From a virus: a stretch of 64,000 nucleotides of DNA. The stretch is taken from IMG/VR virus record IMGVR_UViG_3300027834_000005, positions 124,001 to 188,000 of that record. One strand, given 5' to 3'. Below, piece by piece: positions 36,228-45,933 of this stretch (positions are counted from its first letter, which is position 1; every line of letters starts with the position of its first letter). The translations under genes were made by a program, and so were the position numbers. Under the pieces are notes generated by a model, which had not been told where the DNA came from, searched no databases, and was given only the letters and a program-made list of their open reading frames with translations.

Positions 36228-36860
36228 ATGTCTAATTCGCTATATGAGTATTTCGATCCGCAAAGAGCCAAGATGGTTGTTGAATCTCTTGCGGGAGCAA
36301 ATGGTAAAGACTTATACATGTCAGGTATTTTTGTTCAGGCTGAACAGAAGAATCAGAATGAAAGAGTTTATCCATTACACGAAATAACAAACGCTGTTAA
36401 CAGTGTTAAGAATAGAATTGCTGAAGGTCAAAGTATTTTAGGGGAGCTTGATCACCCTGAAGAACTTTCGATTAATTTAGACAAAGTTTCACATGTTATT
36501 ACTGATATGTGGATGGAAGGTAACGACGGTTACGGGAAGTTAAAAATTGTACCTACTCCAAGTGGTATGATTGCGAAATCATTATTAGAAAGCGGAGTTA
36601 TTTTGGGCGTAAGCTCACGTGGCTCAGGTAACGTTGCTAATAACGGATTCGTAAGTGACTTCGATATGATAACTGTTGATATTGTGGCTCAGCCTAGTGC
36701 TCCGAACGCATATCCTAAATCCATCTATGAAAGTTTATATAACATGAGAGGCGGTGCACAGATAATGGAAGTTGCCAGAGCGGTTTCACATAATGAATCC
36801 GGTTCTAACAGACATCTTCAGCGAGAAATTTTGAGTTTTATAAAAGAACTCAAGAAATAA
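36228..36860 (+). CDS. 21: Prohead core protease gp21
   Basis: A 210-residue serine protease of the gp21 family (T4: 212). The pattern 'SGIFVQAEQKNQNERVYPL' (32-50), 'GELDHPEEL' with the probable catalytic H76, and 'GVILGVSSRGSG' with the catalytic serine at 129 or 130 is diagnostic. It trims the capsid, portal-associated and core proteins after (I/L/V)-x-E. It starts two bases after the acidic core gene, apparently without a strong Shine-Dalgarno, so its translation is probably coupled and kept low. Followed by the scaffold gene. Confidence 0.93.
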   Translation: MSNSLYEYFDPQRAKMVVESLAGANGKDLYMSGIFVQAEQKNQNERVYPLHEITNAVNSVKNRIAEGQSILGELDHPEELSINLDKVSHVITDMWMEGNDGYGKLKIVPTPSGMIAKSLLESGVILGVSSRGSGNVANNGFVSDFDMITVDIVAQPSAPNAYPKSIYESLYNMRGGAQIMEVARAVSHNESGSNRHLQREILSFIKELKK

Positions 36861-36873
36861 GGGAGAGAAGACA

Positions 36874-37959
36874 ATGAAATCTACGTTCGAAAAAGCTCTT
36901 ACTGAAAACCTTGACCTTCCTACGGAAGTTAAGGAACAGCTTAAAGAAGCATGGGATGAACAGTTGTCTGAAGCAAAAGAAGAAGTTGCTGCCGAAATGC
37001 GTGAGGAATTTGCACAAAAATTCGAACACGACAAAGGCACAATGGTTGAGTCTATTAACCAATTCCTAGAGGAAAAGGTAAGAGCTGAACTTTCAGAATT
37101 TGCAGAAGATAAGAAAGCCCTAGCTGAAGAAAAAGTTGTATATAGAAAGAAACTTAAAGCGTTCGAATCTTTCCTAGCTCAAGGTCTTGCTAAAGAAGTT
37201 AAAGAACTTCGTGAAGACCGCGTTAAGGCTAGTACTAGTCTTAAACAGTTAGAAGGTTTCGTAATCGAACAACTTTCTGAAGAAATTAAAGATCTGCATG
37301 CAGATAAAAAAGCTTTAGTTGAACAGAAAGTTAAGATGGTAAAAGAAGGTAAATCAGTATTAGCGGAAGCTAAACGTGACTTCCTTGTTAAAGCATCTAA
37401 GTTGGTTGAATCCAACATTGACACATTATTGCGCAATGAGATCACACAGTATCGTGATGATATCGTTTCAGCAAGAGAAAATGATTTTGGTAGACGCGTT
37501 TTTGAAGCGTTTGCAGCTGAGTACATGACTTCGCACTTGAATGAAAGTTCAGAAGCTAAGAAATTACAATCAATTCTTTCTGTGAAGGAAGATGAGATCG
37601 GCAAGCTTAACGAATCTCTTAAAAAGAAAACTGGTTTAGTAGAAAGCGCTCAGCGTAAAGCTACTGCGGCCAAAGATCTTTTAAGCAGAGACAGAGTTAT
37701 GAGTAAACTTCTATCTCCATTGGGTGGTGATAAGAAGATCGTAATGAAGGATTTACTGGAATCTGTGCAAACAGATAAACTAGAAAAATCTTTTAACAAA
37801 TATCTTCCGGCTGTTCTTAATGAAGGCCAAAAACGTAACGTAGAGAGTTCTACTGTTATAAACGAGAGCCTAGTTGAGAAGACTGGTGATAGGGCAGTTG
37901 CCCAAACAAAAACCTCGGAAGGTGACTTAGCTGAAATCGTTAGATTGGCTGGGTTATAA
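36874..37959 (+). CDS. 22: Major prohead scaffolding protein gp22
   Basis: A 361-residue, almost entirely helical and highly charged protein with long coiled-coil stretches. Landmarks shared with gp22 of T4-like phages are 'FESFLAQGLAKEVKELREDR' (about 97-116), 'LVESNIDTLLRNEI' (about 175) and 'NDFGRRVFEAFAAEYMTSHL' (about 205). It forms the assembly core around which gp23 polymerises and is destroyed by gp21. GGGAGAG precedes the ATG. The stop codon overlaps the perfect late promoter core of the capsid gene. Confidence 0.92.
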   Translation: MKSTFEKALTENLDLPTEVKEQLKEAWDEQLSEAKEEVAAEMREEFAQKFEHDKGTMVESINQFLEEKVRAELSEFAEDKKALAEEKVVYRKKLKAFESFLAQGLAKEVKELREDRVKASTSLKQLEGFVIEQLSEEIKDLHADKKALVEQKVKMVKEGKSVLAEAKRDFLVKASKLVESNIDTLLRNEITQYRDDIVSARENDFGRRVFEAFAAEYMTSHLNESSEAKKLQSILSVKEDEIGKLNESLKKKTGLVESAQRKATAAKDLLSRDRVMSKLLSPLGGDKKIVMKDLLESVQTDKLEKSFNKYLPAVLNEGQKRNVESSTVINESLVEKTGDRAVAQTKTSEGDLAEIVRLAGL

Positions 37960-37962
37960 ATA
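37938..37962 (+). promoter_or_regulatory. Perfect late promoter core TATAAATA for the major capsid gene
   Basis: TATAAATA at 37955-37962 overlaps the last codons of the scaffold gene. CGTTA at 37938-37942 sits at the spacing of the CGTAT box of the minus-strand late promoters. The capsid ATG follows 18 bases after the core, with AGGAG in between. Confidence 0.85.
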
Positions 37963-37980
37963 CTACTAGGAGACTTAAAA

Positions 37981-39165
37981 ATGTCTAAACTTATGGAAAG
38001 TAATTGGGGTGCAACTAAAACAGCACTTCTAGAAGGTCTTCAAGGGCAACGCAAAGATTCAATGGGTGTAGTTCTTGAGAATACAAAACGTTATATTGCG
38101 GAATCTGCAACATCTGGCGCAACACAGGCTGGTAACATCGCTACGGTAAACAAAGTGATGCTTCCTTTGATCCGTCGTGTAATGCCTTCTGTTATCGCTA
38201 ACGAAATCTTGGGTGTTCAACCTATGACTGGTCCTGTTGGTCAGGTACATACTTTACGTGTTCGCTATGCAGACACTAAAGCTGGTGTAGCTGCTGGTAC
38301 TGAAGCATTAGGTCCGTTCGATATCGCTAAAGCATACTCAGGTAATGAGCGCTTAAACGATGCAAACAACCCTTCAGTTGGTGCTGACCGCACTGCAAGA
38401 TTAGAAGGACAAGCTGGTAACAGAATGTCTATCCAAATCTTAAAAGAAACTGTTGAAGCAAAAACTCGTAAATTGTCTGCTCGTTGGACTTTCGAAGCTT
38501 CACAAGACGCTAACGCATTACACGGTATCGATATCGAAGCTGAGATCATGCAAGCATTAGCACAAGAAATCACAGTTGAGATTGACCAAGAAATGTTGAA
38601 TAACCTTCGCATCTTATCTGGTCCTGCTCCTGTAACTTACGACCAAGCAGCCGTTTCTGGTACTGCTACATACGTAGGTGACGAGCATGCTGCATTAGCA
38701 GTTATGATCAACCAACAAGCTAACCTTGTTGCTGCACGTACACGTCGTGGTGCTGCTAACTGGGCTGTTGTATCTCCTACTGTATTAACAATCTTACAGT
38801 CTGCTACAACTTCTAGCTTTGCTCGTACTACTGAAGGTACTTTTGAAGCTCCGACTAACACTAAGTTAGCTGGTACTTTGAACAGCACTATGAAAGTTTA
38901 TGTTGACCAATATGCCGCAGATAATGAGAAAGTTCTGTTAGGTTATAAAGGCGCAAACGAAACTGATGCTGCTGCATTCTTCTGTCCTTACGTGCCATTA
39001 ATGAGCACTGGACCAGTAATCGATCCAGATACATTTGAACCAGTTGTTTCTTTCATGACCCGTTACGGTTACATGGAATTGACTTCATCTGCTAACTCTT
39101 TGGGTAACGCAGCTGACTACTTGTCAAGTATCGCAATCGACACAGCTAACCTTAAATTCCTATAA
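37981..39165 (+). CDS. 23: Major capsid protein gp23
   Basis: A 394-residue HK97-fold capsid protein. The N-terminus 'MESNWGATKTALLEGLQGQR' and 'LENTKRYIAESATSG' followed by 'IATVNKVMLPLIRRVMPSVI' and 'ANEILGVQPMTGPVGQVHTL' are typical of T4-like gp23. The propeptide probably ends at Y-I-A-E41 before SATSG, a gp21-type site. It is much shorter than T4 gp23 (521 residues), so the insertion domain is probably missing or reduced. Arginine codons are mostly CGT/CGC while neighbouring genes favour AGA, a sign of selection for high expression. It has its own perfect late promoter and a strong terminator. Confidence 0.96.
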   Translation: MSKLMESNWGATKTALLEGLQGQRKDSMGVVLENTKRYIAESATSGATQAGNIATVNKVMLPLIRRVMPSVIANEILGVQPMTGPVGQVHTLRVRYADTKAGVAAGTEALGPFDIAKAYSGNERLNDANNPSVGADRTARLEGQAGNRMSIQILKETVEAKTRKLSARWTFEASQDANALHGIDIEAEIMQALAQEITVEIDQEMLNNLRILSGPAPVTYDQAAVSGTATYVGDEHAALAVMINQQANLVAARTRRGAANWAVVSPTVLTILQSATTSSFARTTEGTFEAPTNTKLAGTLNSTMKVYVDQYAADNEKVLLGYKGANETDAAAFFCPYVPLMSTGPVIDPDTFEPVVSFMTRYGYMELTSSANSLGNAADYLSSIAIDTANLKFL

Positions 39166-39190
39166 TTTTAGGTTTAGTTTAGAAAGCAAT

Positions 39191-39216
39191 AAAGCTCACT
39201 TCGGTGGGCTTTTTTT
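39191..39216 (+). terminator. Strong intrinsic terminator after the capsid gene
   Basis: AAAGCTCAC (39191-39199), loop TTCG, GTGGGCTTT (39204-39212) followed by a T-run. A UUCG-type tetraloop on a nine-pair stem with one G-U. An almost identical copy follows the gene at 49650. Confidence 0.9.
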
Positions 39217-39254
39217 ATGCCTGTTAACTACGCTCTGAAAATCTACTAAAACGC

Positions 39255-39262
39255 GATAAATA
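39255..39262 (+). promoter_or_regulatory. Late promoter core GATAAATA for the first fibre gene
   Basis: Located between the capsid terminator and the fibre gene, 26 bases upstream of its ATG. No CGTAT box at the -17 position. Confidence 0.72.
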
Positions 39263-39287
39263 GTAGTAAACTCACTTGGAACACGAT

Positions 39288-42206
39288 ATGAGCGAAAACA
39301 TTAATTTTTCTAACAATTTAACATTCACTAAGGTAACAGATTTAGATACCAGTGAAGTTGTGTTTGACATAACCGATACAGAAGGTCTCATAATTAGTGT
39401 TCCTTCAGCCGGATCTAATCCTACGTTGACCGTGAGCGGTGACTTGGATGTAACGGGCGATCTTAACGTTGCCGGTAATACAGTCGTAAATGCAGACACC
39501 AAATTATCAATAACAGATAAGAACGTTTTAATGAACGTGCCAGAGGAACCAAAAGAACCTCAAGGTAACAGTACATTAAATTCGGATATAGTAGATACTG
39601 CGACTGTAACAGATCCAGGTGTAGGTTTTACGCCATCCACGACTGTTCCGGTAGTATTTGAAAGTCCACCTTCAGGAACAACTGCTACAGGTACTGTATC
39701 CGCAGACGCCGGAGGTATAGTTGCATTTGGTTCCGCAGTTACTATTACTGATGCCGGTACTGGATATGTAACACCCCCGACATTCACTTTCGGTAGTGCA
39801 GCTAACACCCCTCCTAGGCCTACAGTTATGCCAGATGGTTCTGGGTCAATTGTAGTTAGGGATTGGTTCGATGGCGTAGAAGCGCACGCCGGTATCCTAT
39901 GGGACGACACTGAGCTGTCATGGGATCTTAACTTTGGTATAGACCAAGACATTTATGAAGGTTCGCCTAGTGGCCCTATCAATACGTTAGCAGCTAATCC
40001 GAGAATAAGAAATCTTGGTGACCCAATAGATCCTTCGGATGCGGTTAACTTATCCATCATAACAGCGCTAGAATTAAATGATCTAGCCGACGTTGTTGTG
40101 TCTGGCCCATCTGTCGGTCAAGTATTAAGATACAATGCGAGTGGCGATTGGGAAGCTGATCAATTAGATTTTTCTGATCTATCTGGGATATCAACACCAA
40201 CTACAAGCTCAGGGTACTTTTTCTGGAATCATCTTCTAGGTGCCTCTGGAGAATTTGAATATAAAGAACAAATACCATCTACTGATATTTCAGGACTAGC
40301 TACTGTAGCAACTTCAGGCACATTAACTTCGTTGACTGACACTAATGTACCGGCACCTACGGACGGGTATGTACTGTCATGGGATGTCGCTACATCTAAA
40401 TGGATTGATGTTCCTAAGATTGCAATTGGTGACTTAGATACAATCCAGAGTCCATCAGTTAGTCCTACTGCTAAGGTTGCTACTGTTACAGACAATGTGA
40501 CTATCGATGCGGATAATAATTTAGTTGTTACCATTGGAAACTTGGTGACTGTAGATGTCGTAGACAGCTTCACACTCAACGCTAATAGTGTTCTATTAGA
40601 TACCGTTGCACCTGTGGTACTTAATACTGGAGCAGGCACTGACGGCGAATTGAACGCCAGTGGCGACCTTATACTAACCTCTACAGCAGGCGATGTATAT
40701 TTACAAAACGTAAGCTACCCAGAATCTGAGATTACTACTCCTAATTTATCATTGTTATTTTATAACTCAAGTACTAATGCCATGGAATGGGGGTTACTTC
40801 CTACGTCTGCTATTCAGAACAGACTAGAGAATAGTATCCAGACCACCTACGTTGACGTCGAAGAAACTAATGACGTTGTTACACTTAAAGCTCCAGACTT
40901 AGGAGACACAAGTATAGGCGGCGGAACTATAACTGATGATGTTGGTGTTATCATAAACGCAGGCGACGGAAGAGATGTATTATTTCCAGGTACTAGTGTC
41001 TCAAACATTCACTCCGACACCGGAATGAATATAGAAACTACTCTTGGCGACATGACATTAAATACTGATGGCGATCTTAAATTTAACGGGTTTATATTCC
41101 CTGATGAAACGTCTATTAGAGAAGTTGGTGATGTTTTAATTGTAGATCCACTGGACACAATTAATAAAGAAAACTTAGTGTTTGCCACTATGAGTATAGG
41201 GCTTAACTCGGACGTTAACTTAACGCCACCTTTAAATGAGTTTGAAGTACTTATAGCTAATGACGCAGGGACGTTTTATAACAAAAGATTATCTTATGAT
41301 GATCTTGATCCTACCTCTATACCAACTCCGACACTTACCCTTCTTGGTCTTACTGATACGTATGATCCTACTGGTATGGTCCCTTCTGTGCCTGATGAAC
41401 TTAAGAATAAATATCTACGCTGGAATGAGTTTGGTACTGAAGTGGTCTATGAGACTACCATAAGTGCTGAGAATATAAATTTCATAGGTGTAGCAACAAA
41501 CATAGAGCCTACGACGTCAAATGTGAATGATATAGGTAGTGCCTCTAAAAAGTTCAAAGACGTGCACGCCACGACTGTGTATGGGGATACATTAGTTGGT
41601 TCATATACTAACGCCAATGAAACTATCACTGAGGCTATGTTAACAACCAATGTACAAAATAAACTTAACGCCTCATACGGTGACGCGTTTATAGACGGAG
41701 ACCAAACATTCACTGGTCAGAATTCTTTTGTGCCTACTGAATCGGCTGACGGATTCGCCGTGTCTACAGATGACGGCAGTATTACGTTGATGACGGTAAC
41801 TGGTGATATAGATATAAAGTCTACTGACGGGAATATCTATATCGAAGGATATCAAAAGGCTGTTAATTTAGACATATCTGTTGCTGACGTTCCTACTGGA
41901 ACAGGCACGGTAGTTTTGAATATCGGAAACTTGGTCCCTAGTAATTCAATAGTTACGTCTTGTAGGATTTTAGTTACTAGCGCATTCGATGGCACTGACC
42001 CTCAAGTGTCGGTTGGTAACCTTAGTGTTAGTGATTCATTAATGACTATAGCAGAAAACGACCTGACAAGTACTGGGTTAAATCATAGTAATACTTTCTT
42101 AGATGTTGGTACTACTGCAAACGGTAAACAACTGGCTGCCACAATTACGTTAGCTTCTGCGACTGTAGGTAACGCTAGAATTCTAATAGAATATTACAGA
42201 CTGTAA
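39288..42206 (+). CDS. Tail-fibre/virion structural protein, 972 aa
   Basis: The ATG at 39288 is chosen; a TTG four codons upstream is in frame but overlies the weak TTGGA that probably serves as ribosome binding site. The protein is built of short beta repeats with fibre-style phrases: 'VSGDLDVTGDLNVAGNTVVN' (about 48-67), 'LTSTAGDVYLQNVSYPE', 'GDMTLNTDGDLKFNGFIFPD' and 'NDIGSASKKFKDVHATTVYG' (about 745-764), which are registration repeats common in distal fibres of marine T4-like phages. The last 110 residues form a compact, likely trimeric beta domain ('IVTSCRILVTSAFDGTDPQV'). It is the first gene after the capsid terminator and starts the fibre operon. Confidence 0.8.
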   Translation: MSENINFSNNLTFTKVTDLDTSEVVFDITDTEGLIISVPSAGSNPTLTVSGDLDVTGDLNVAGNTVVNADTKLSITDKNVLMNVPEEPKEPQGNSTLNSDIVDTATVTDPGVGFTPSTTVPVVFESPPSGTTATGTVSADAGGIVAFGSAVTITDAGTGYVTPPTFTFGSAANTPPRPTVMPDGSGSIVVRDWFDGVEAHAGILWDDTELSWDLNFGIDQDIYEGSPSGPINTLAANPRIRNLGDPIDPSDAVNLSIITALELNDLADVVVSGPSVGQVLRYNASGDWEADQLDFSDLSGISTPTTSSGYFFWNHLLGASGEFEYKEQIPSTDISGLATVATSGTLTSLTDTNVPAPTDGYVLSWDVATSKWIDVPKIAIGDLDTIQSPSVSPTAKVATVTDNVTIDADNNLVVTIGNLVTVDVVDSFTLNANSVLLDTVAPVVLNTGAGTDGELNASGDLILTSTAGDVYLQNVSYPESEITTPNLSLLFYNSSTNAMEWGLLPTSAIQNRLENSIQTTYVDVEETNDVVTLKAPDLGDTSIGGGTITDDVGVIINAGDGRDVLFPGTSVSNIHSDTGMNIETTLGDMTLNTDGDLKFNGFIFPDETSIREVGDVLIVDPLDTINKENLVFATMSIGLNSDVNLTPPLNEFEVLIANDAGTFYNKRLSYDDLDPTSIPTPTLTLLGLTDTYDPTGMVPSVPDELKNKYLRWNEFGTEVVYETTISAENINFIGVATNIEPTTSNVNDIGSASKKFKDVHATTVYGDTLVGSYTNANETITEAMLTTNVQNKLNASYGDAFIDGDQTFTGQNSFVPTESADGFAVSTDDGSITLMTVTGDIDIKSTDGNIYIEGYQKAVNLDISVADVPTGTGTVVLNIGNLVPSNSIVTSCRILVTSAFDGTDPQVSVGNLSVSDSLMTIAENDLTSTGLNHSNTFLDVGTTANGKQLAATITLASATVGNARILIEYYRL

Positions 42207-42218
42207 GGGACAAAATAA

Positions 42219-43706
42219 ATGACTAATAAATATGATATATCCGCTGTAGGCGGAACATTAGAAATAGGAAAAAATGGTCCTATACTTACGAATAATTCTG
42301 GCGAGTTGGAAGTTAATGGCTCCCCAGTTGGCGACGTGAATCAGGGAAGTGTTAACGCATTCACTGATAGTAATACTTTTTCTATCGATTCATCTTTAGT
42401 TGGAGATAAATTTAAAATTAGCGATGATCTGAATTCTGTAAATTTCTCCATGGATGTAGATGGTAACTATAATAATAGTATTATAGGTAGTGTAACCACA
42501 CCAGAAAATGCTATTACTGATACTATTAGCAGTGTTTATATTGCGCCAGCTAATGCCGGAAACATTTTACGTAAGACCATAGAGATAGGTTCATCGGATG
42601 TTCTTATAGATATGAGAATGAGTGGCCTCGATACTAGAAATTTAAACATAGAGGCTGGTAATTCAGTGTTGAGTTTAGAAGGGACTGCAGTTTCCGACTC
42701 AGCAACACTTGGATCTGCAAGTACTAAATTCTTTTTTACTGAAACTGGATTAACATCGACACTTAGCATGTTTAATATTGATGGTGATATTAGTATAAAA
42801 CATGACGGTACATTATCTAATATAGATATGACGTCTACGTTAATTGATATGTCAGCGAGTAAAGGTTTGAGAATTCCTCAAGTGTTAGGCATACAAGTGG
42901 ATAATACATTAGATCCTGGTATTCCGTCATTGGGTGACGCGTATGTAATAACAGATTCTGCTAACCTTCATGTTAATTTTGGTGCGCCAACGGTAAGTGA
43001 TAATGACGTGGTGTCGTATAATGGCGCGGCATTCGTTACGGTTATAAGTGTTACTGGGGCGGCAATTGACGGCGGATTAAAAGTTTGGGATTTAGCCGGT
43101 AACAAAGAGTACACATATGATAGTGTTATCTGGAGAGAAGATACTGCTGGTGGCGGAACTGGACCTACTGGGCCTACTGGACCCGCTGGGGCTGATGGTA
43201 CTAACGGAACTAACGGAACTAACGGAACTAACGGAACTAATGGAATAGATGGCGCAGACGGTGCCACGGGACCTACAGGAGCGGCAGGGCCTATCGGACC
43301 AGACGGATTAGATGGCCAAGGAGTTCCTATTGGCGGTGCCACTGGGTACGTACTAACTAAATCTAGCATCAACGACTTCGACACTGTGTGGGCAGCAGCA
43401 TCTGGTGGAGGTGGCAATCCATTTGACCAAGACTTAAATACGTTTAACGATGTGACATTCAACGAAATCGTAGCGGATAAACTAACTACTACTTCCGCGA
43501 CTCCGTCCACTATTTCTAGCTCAACAACATTAACGTTGTCATCGGTTGAAGGAACGAGAGTTACTGGCGGACCATTTAGATTACCGAGCATGACGCAAAC
43601 AGAAGTGAATGCATTAGTGTCCCCTCAAGATGGTGATATGATATTCAACACTACAACCGTATCTGCACAGGTATACGTAACTGGCGTATGGGTGTCTATA
43701 ACATAA
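42219..43706 (+). CDS. Fibre protein with collagen-like stalk, 495 aa
   Basis: After a beta-repeat region (1-310), residues about 315-368 form a Gly-x-y collagen-like stalk: '[13 protein letters not shown]', five consecutive G-T-N units, then '[16 protein letters not shown]'. Next comes the hinge '[17 protein letters not shown]', which occurs in a related form in the fibre gene at 53489. The C-terminal 60 residues ('[20 protein letters not shown]') resemble a small carboxy-terminal knob common in phage fibres. GGGACA precedes the ATG. The stop overlaps the start of the protease gene, so the two are co-translated. Confidence 0.82.
   Translation: MTNKYDISAVGGTLEIGKNGPILTNNSGELEVNGSPVGDVNQGSVNAFTDSNTFSIDSSLVGDKFKISDDLNSVNFSMDVDGNYNNSIIGSVTTPENAITDTISSVYIAPANAGNILRKTIEIGSSDVLIDMRMSGLDTRNLNIEAGNSVLSLEGTAVSDSATLGSASTKFFFTETGLTSTLSMFNIDGDISIKHDGTLSNIDMTSTLIDMSASKGLRIPQVLGIQVDNTLDPGIPSLGDAYVITDSANLHVNFGAPTVSDNDVVSYNGAAFVTVISVTGAAIDGGLKVWDLAGNKEYTYDSVIWREDTAGGGTGPTGPTGPAGADGTNGTNGTNGTNGTNGIDGADGATGPTGAAGPIGPDGLDGQGVPIGGATGYVLTKSSINDFDTVWAAASGGGGNPFDQDLNTFNDVTFNEIVADKLTTTSATPSTISSSTTLTLSSVEGTRVTGGPFRLPSMTQTEVNALVSPQDGDMIFNTTTVSAQVYVTGVWVSIT
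43197..43241 (+). repeat. Five 9-bp tandem repeats (GGAACTAAC) encoding Gly-Thr-Asn
   Basis: Unit one is GGTACTAAC, units two to four are identical GGAACTAAC, unit five ends in T. They encode five G-T-N triplets of the collagen-like stalk. The near-perfect repeats could gain or lose whole triplets by slippage without breaking the frame. Confidence 0.9.
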
Positions 43707-45340
43707 TGGCTAATTACAAAGAGTATATAGTCGTAGTTAACGAAGGAGTCCTAATCAGTGATGTCGAAATAGATCTGATTAGGGATACTAAGCTTGACAG
43801 TGTTGTAGATAGTAATGTAGTTCCTGACAGGACATGTGAGGTTGCTTTAGAGAAGTCAACGAACGACAGAATAACACATTTTTATTTAACTGATGCTGAA
43901 GCTAAAAATTTAAAGAGTGATAGTAGAATTCTTGATGTTCATTTAAAACCTACAGTGTGTAAATCATTAATGCAAACTCAGACTTCTAACTTTAGTAGGA
44001 CTGATACGTTAAGAGATGATCTAGTTAACTGGGGATTAAAAAGGCATATAGAATCGGTAGTTGATACTAACGCGGTTAATGACGTATATGAAGTTGATTA
44101 CGGGTATAATTTAGATGGTGACGGCGTAGATATTATTATACAGGACGACGGCATACAAACGGATCATCCTGAATTCCAAGACGAACATGGTTTTAGTAGA
44201 GTTAAAGAAATAGATTGGTATGCCGAGTCAGGTATGGCCGGAGAAATGCCTTCTAGTTTCTATTCTACGACTACTGCGGACCCTAATCATAATGGTGGCC
44301 AACACGGAACTCATGTTGCATCAGTGGCTGCCGGTAAAACGTATGGGTGGGCAAAGAAAGCTAGAATTTACTCCATGAGAATTTTTGGAGGTCCTAATCA
44401 TGAAATAGACTACGCTGAAAGTTTTGATTTGATTAGGATGTGGCATGAGAATAAGCCAGTAGATCCTAACACCGGAGTGAAAAGGCCTACGATTGTAAAT
44501 CAGAGCTGGGGATTTGCGTATTACTATGATAATTCGCCGACTGCTAATCCGTCTATAACTAATATTTTTTATAAAGGCGTGGATCAAGGGTATAACGGCG
44601 GAGAATCAAGGAAAGTTTCTTTAGGTATGGTTTCGCCAGTACATCCAATAAGCGTGCCTTCCGTGGACGTAGAACAGCAACAATTAACAGACGCTGGTGT
44701 AATATGTATACATTCTGCCGGTAATAGTTTGCACGCCCAGACAAGCCAGTACCCAGAATATAATAGCGATATATATGATTCATATTATACTAGAGAAGAT
44801 ATATGGGCAGGTATGGTTATGCCTAATGATCCGATATATTACAATAGAGCTATGTCACCGAACAGCAGAGATACTATTACTGTCGGTGGTATGAGTAATG
44901 AGATACAGGGAACGGATGAATTGGCAGATAGGAACAGTGAGCGAGGCCCATTAATAGATGTTTGGGCTGCGGGTTCTAGTATTATGGCTGCTACTAGCGA
45001 TACATCTAATAACGTAGAAAATGTAGTGTATCCTGACGATAACGCCTATTATATATCTAGACTTAGTGGTTCGTCAATAGCGACACCTCAAGTATCAGGT
45101 ATGTTATGTTTATTGGCGCAGATGCACCCTTCGATTACACCGGCTCAGTGCAAACAGTTCATAACTACAAATTCAGTGAGTGGGATCTTAGATACGCCTT
45201 CGTCCGAAGACTGGACAGACGGTAATACGAACGATAGTACGTATGGATCACCGGATAGAATACTACATTGGCCTTACGGATCTGGCATTAATACAGTTGT
45301 GGAAGGAAACACAGAAACTAATTTCACGAATATCACGTAA
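43706..45340 (+). CDS. Subtilisin-like serine protease (S8) with I9-like propeptide, 544 aa
   Basis: Residues 1-85 resemble an inhibitor-I9 propeptide: 'KEYIVVVNEGV' at the start and 'LTDAEAKNLKSDSRILDVHL' at about 62-81. The S8 catalytic domain follows with Asp147 ('IIQDDGIQTDHPEF'), His200 ('GQHGTHVASVAAG'), oxyanion Asn340 ('IHSAGN') and Ser457 ('LSGSSIATPQVSG'). There is no signal peptide, so it is not a secreted enzyme in the ordinary sense; being co-translated with a fibre gene it is probably virion-bound. It may process fibres or cut surface proteins of the host. All key residues are intact. The start overlaps the preceding stop (TAATG). Confidence 0.9.
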   Translation: MANYKEYIVVVNEGVLISDVEIDLIRDTKLDSVVDSNVVPDRTCEVALEKSTNDRITHFYLTDAEAKNLKSDSRILDVHLKPTVCKSLMQTQTSNFSRTDTLRDDLVNWGLKRHIESVVDTNAVNDVYEVDYGYNLDGDGVDIIIQDDGIQTDHPEFQDEHGFSRVKEIDWYAESGMAGEMPSSFYSTTTADPNHNGGQHGTHVASVAAGKTYGWAKKARIYSMRIFGGPNHEIDYAESFDLIRMWHENKPVDPNTGVKRPTIVNQSWGFAYYYDNSPTANPSITNIFYKGVDQGYNGGESRKVSLGMVSPVHPISVPSVDVEQQQLTDAGVICIHSAGNSLHAQTSQYPEYNSDIYDSYYTREDIWAGMVMPNDPIYYNRAMSPNSRDTITVGGMSNEIQGTDELADRNSERGPLIDVWAAGSSIMAATSDTSNNVENVVYPDDNAYYISRLSGSSIATPQVSGMLCLLAQMHPSITPAQCKQFITTNSVSGILDTPSSEDWTDGNTNDSTYGSPDRILHWPYGSGINTVVEGNTETNFTNIT

Positions 45341-45344
45341 AGCT

Positions 45345-45352
45345 GATAAATA
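45345..45352 (+). promoter_or_regulatory. Late promoter core GATAAATA for paralog 1 and the unknown block
   Basis: TGATAAATAGTGTAAA, nearly identical to the promoter at 50289, five bases after the protease stop and 29 bases before the next ATG. Confidence 0.75.
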
Positions 45353-45380
45353 GTGTAAAATGAATTAAGAGGATACTATC

Positions 45381-45920
45381 ATGGTAACCAGAGTAAACGG
45401 CGGCGTCATTAATGACCAAATGCTAAAAGGTAAGTTAAGATTTTTCAAGATTGTTGGTCCTGCTAATGCGTTCCAATATACTATTGGTACAGACTCAGTG
45501 GGTGACGGAACAGGCATCCCAAACGTAGTCGTGCCCAATACTAATACAGCAATCAATGACGCTAATACCGCATTGTATGTTGAGAAAGTTGGTATTAAAC
45601 AGCCATCACCTAATTCAGTAGCTGAGTATGTTATTAGTGCTATATTAGAGAAGTGCACCGTGTCTATGATCAAGATAGTTAGTGACACTGAAATCCACGT
45701 CGCTATCGAAAATACTTCTAATGGTTGGGACACAACTTCTTCCGGTGAGTACGATTTCGATACAGGCCTTGATATAGATTCTGATGCCGCAGCTAATATG
45801 CTTGCTGTCATTAAAGATGGTGGAACTTTAACAAATGTACCTGACATAACTAATACTGGAAAAAGCTTCGACACCGCAACATTAGTTTCAGTTACTGAAG
45901 TTCCTTTCGTACTGGTATAA
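45381..45920 (+). CDS. Small virion-type protein, paralog 1 of 3, 179 aa
   Basis: Begins 'MVTRVNGGVINDQMLKGKLR', which matches the starts of two later genes (49650 and 50325): M-V-x-(K/R)-V-x-(G/S)-G-(V/L)-(I/F)-(N/K)-DQ-x-L-x-G-x-LR. A second shared part, 'SPNSVAEYVISAILEKCTVS...HVAIENTSNGWD' (about 74-118), also aligns. No known family. AGAGGA precedes the ATG and it has its own late promoter, as have its paralogs. It is expected to be a structural or virion-attached protein; the common N-terminus could be an attachment module. Confidence 0.75.
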   Translation: MVTRVNGGVINDQMLKGKLRFFKIVGPANAFQYTIGTDSVGDGTGIPNVVVPNTNTAINDANTALYVEKVGIKQPSPNSVAEYVISAILEKCTVSMIKIVSDTEIHVAIENTSNGWDTTSSGEYDFDTGLDIDSDAAANMLAVIKDGGTLTNVPDITNTGKSFDTATLVSVTEVPFVLV

Positions 45921-45933
45921 GGGGTAACTAGCC

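Noticed and set aside
43140-43330. CRISPR-like repeat array
   Set aside because: The repeats are short in-frame triplet units of a collagen-like stalk with no spacers.
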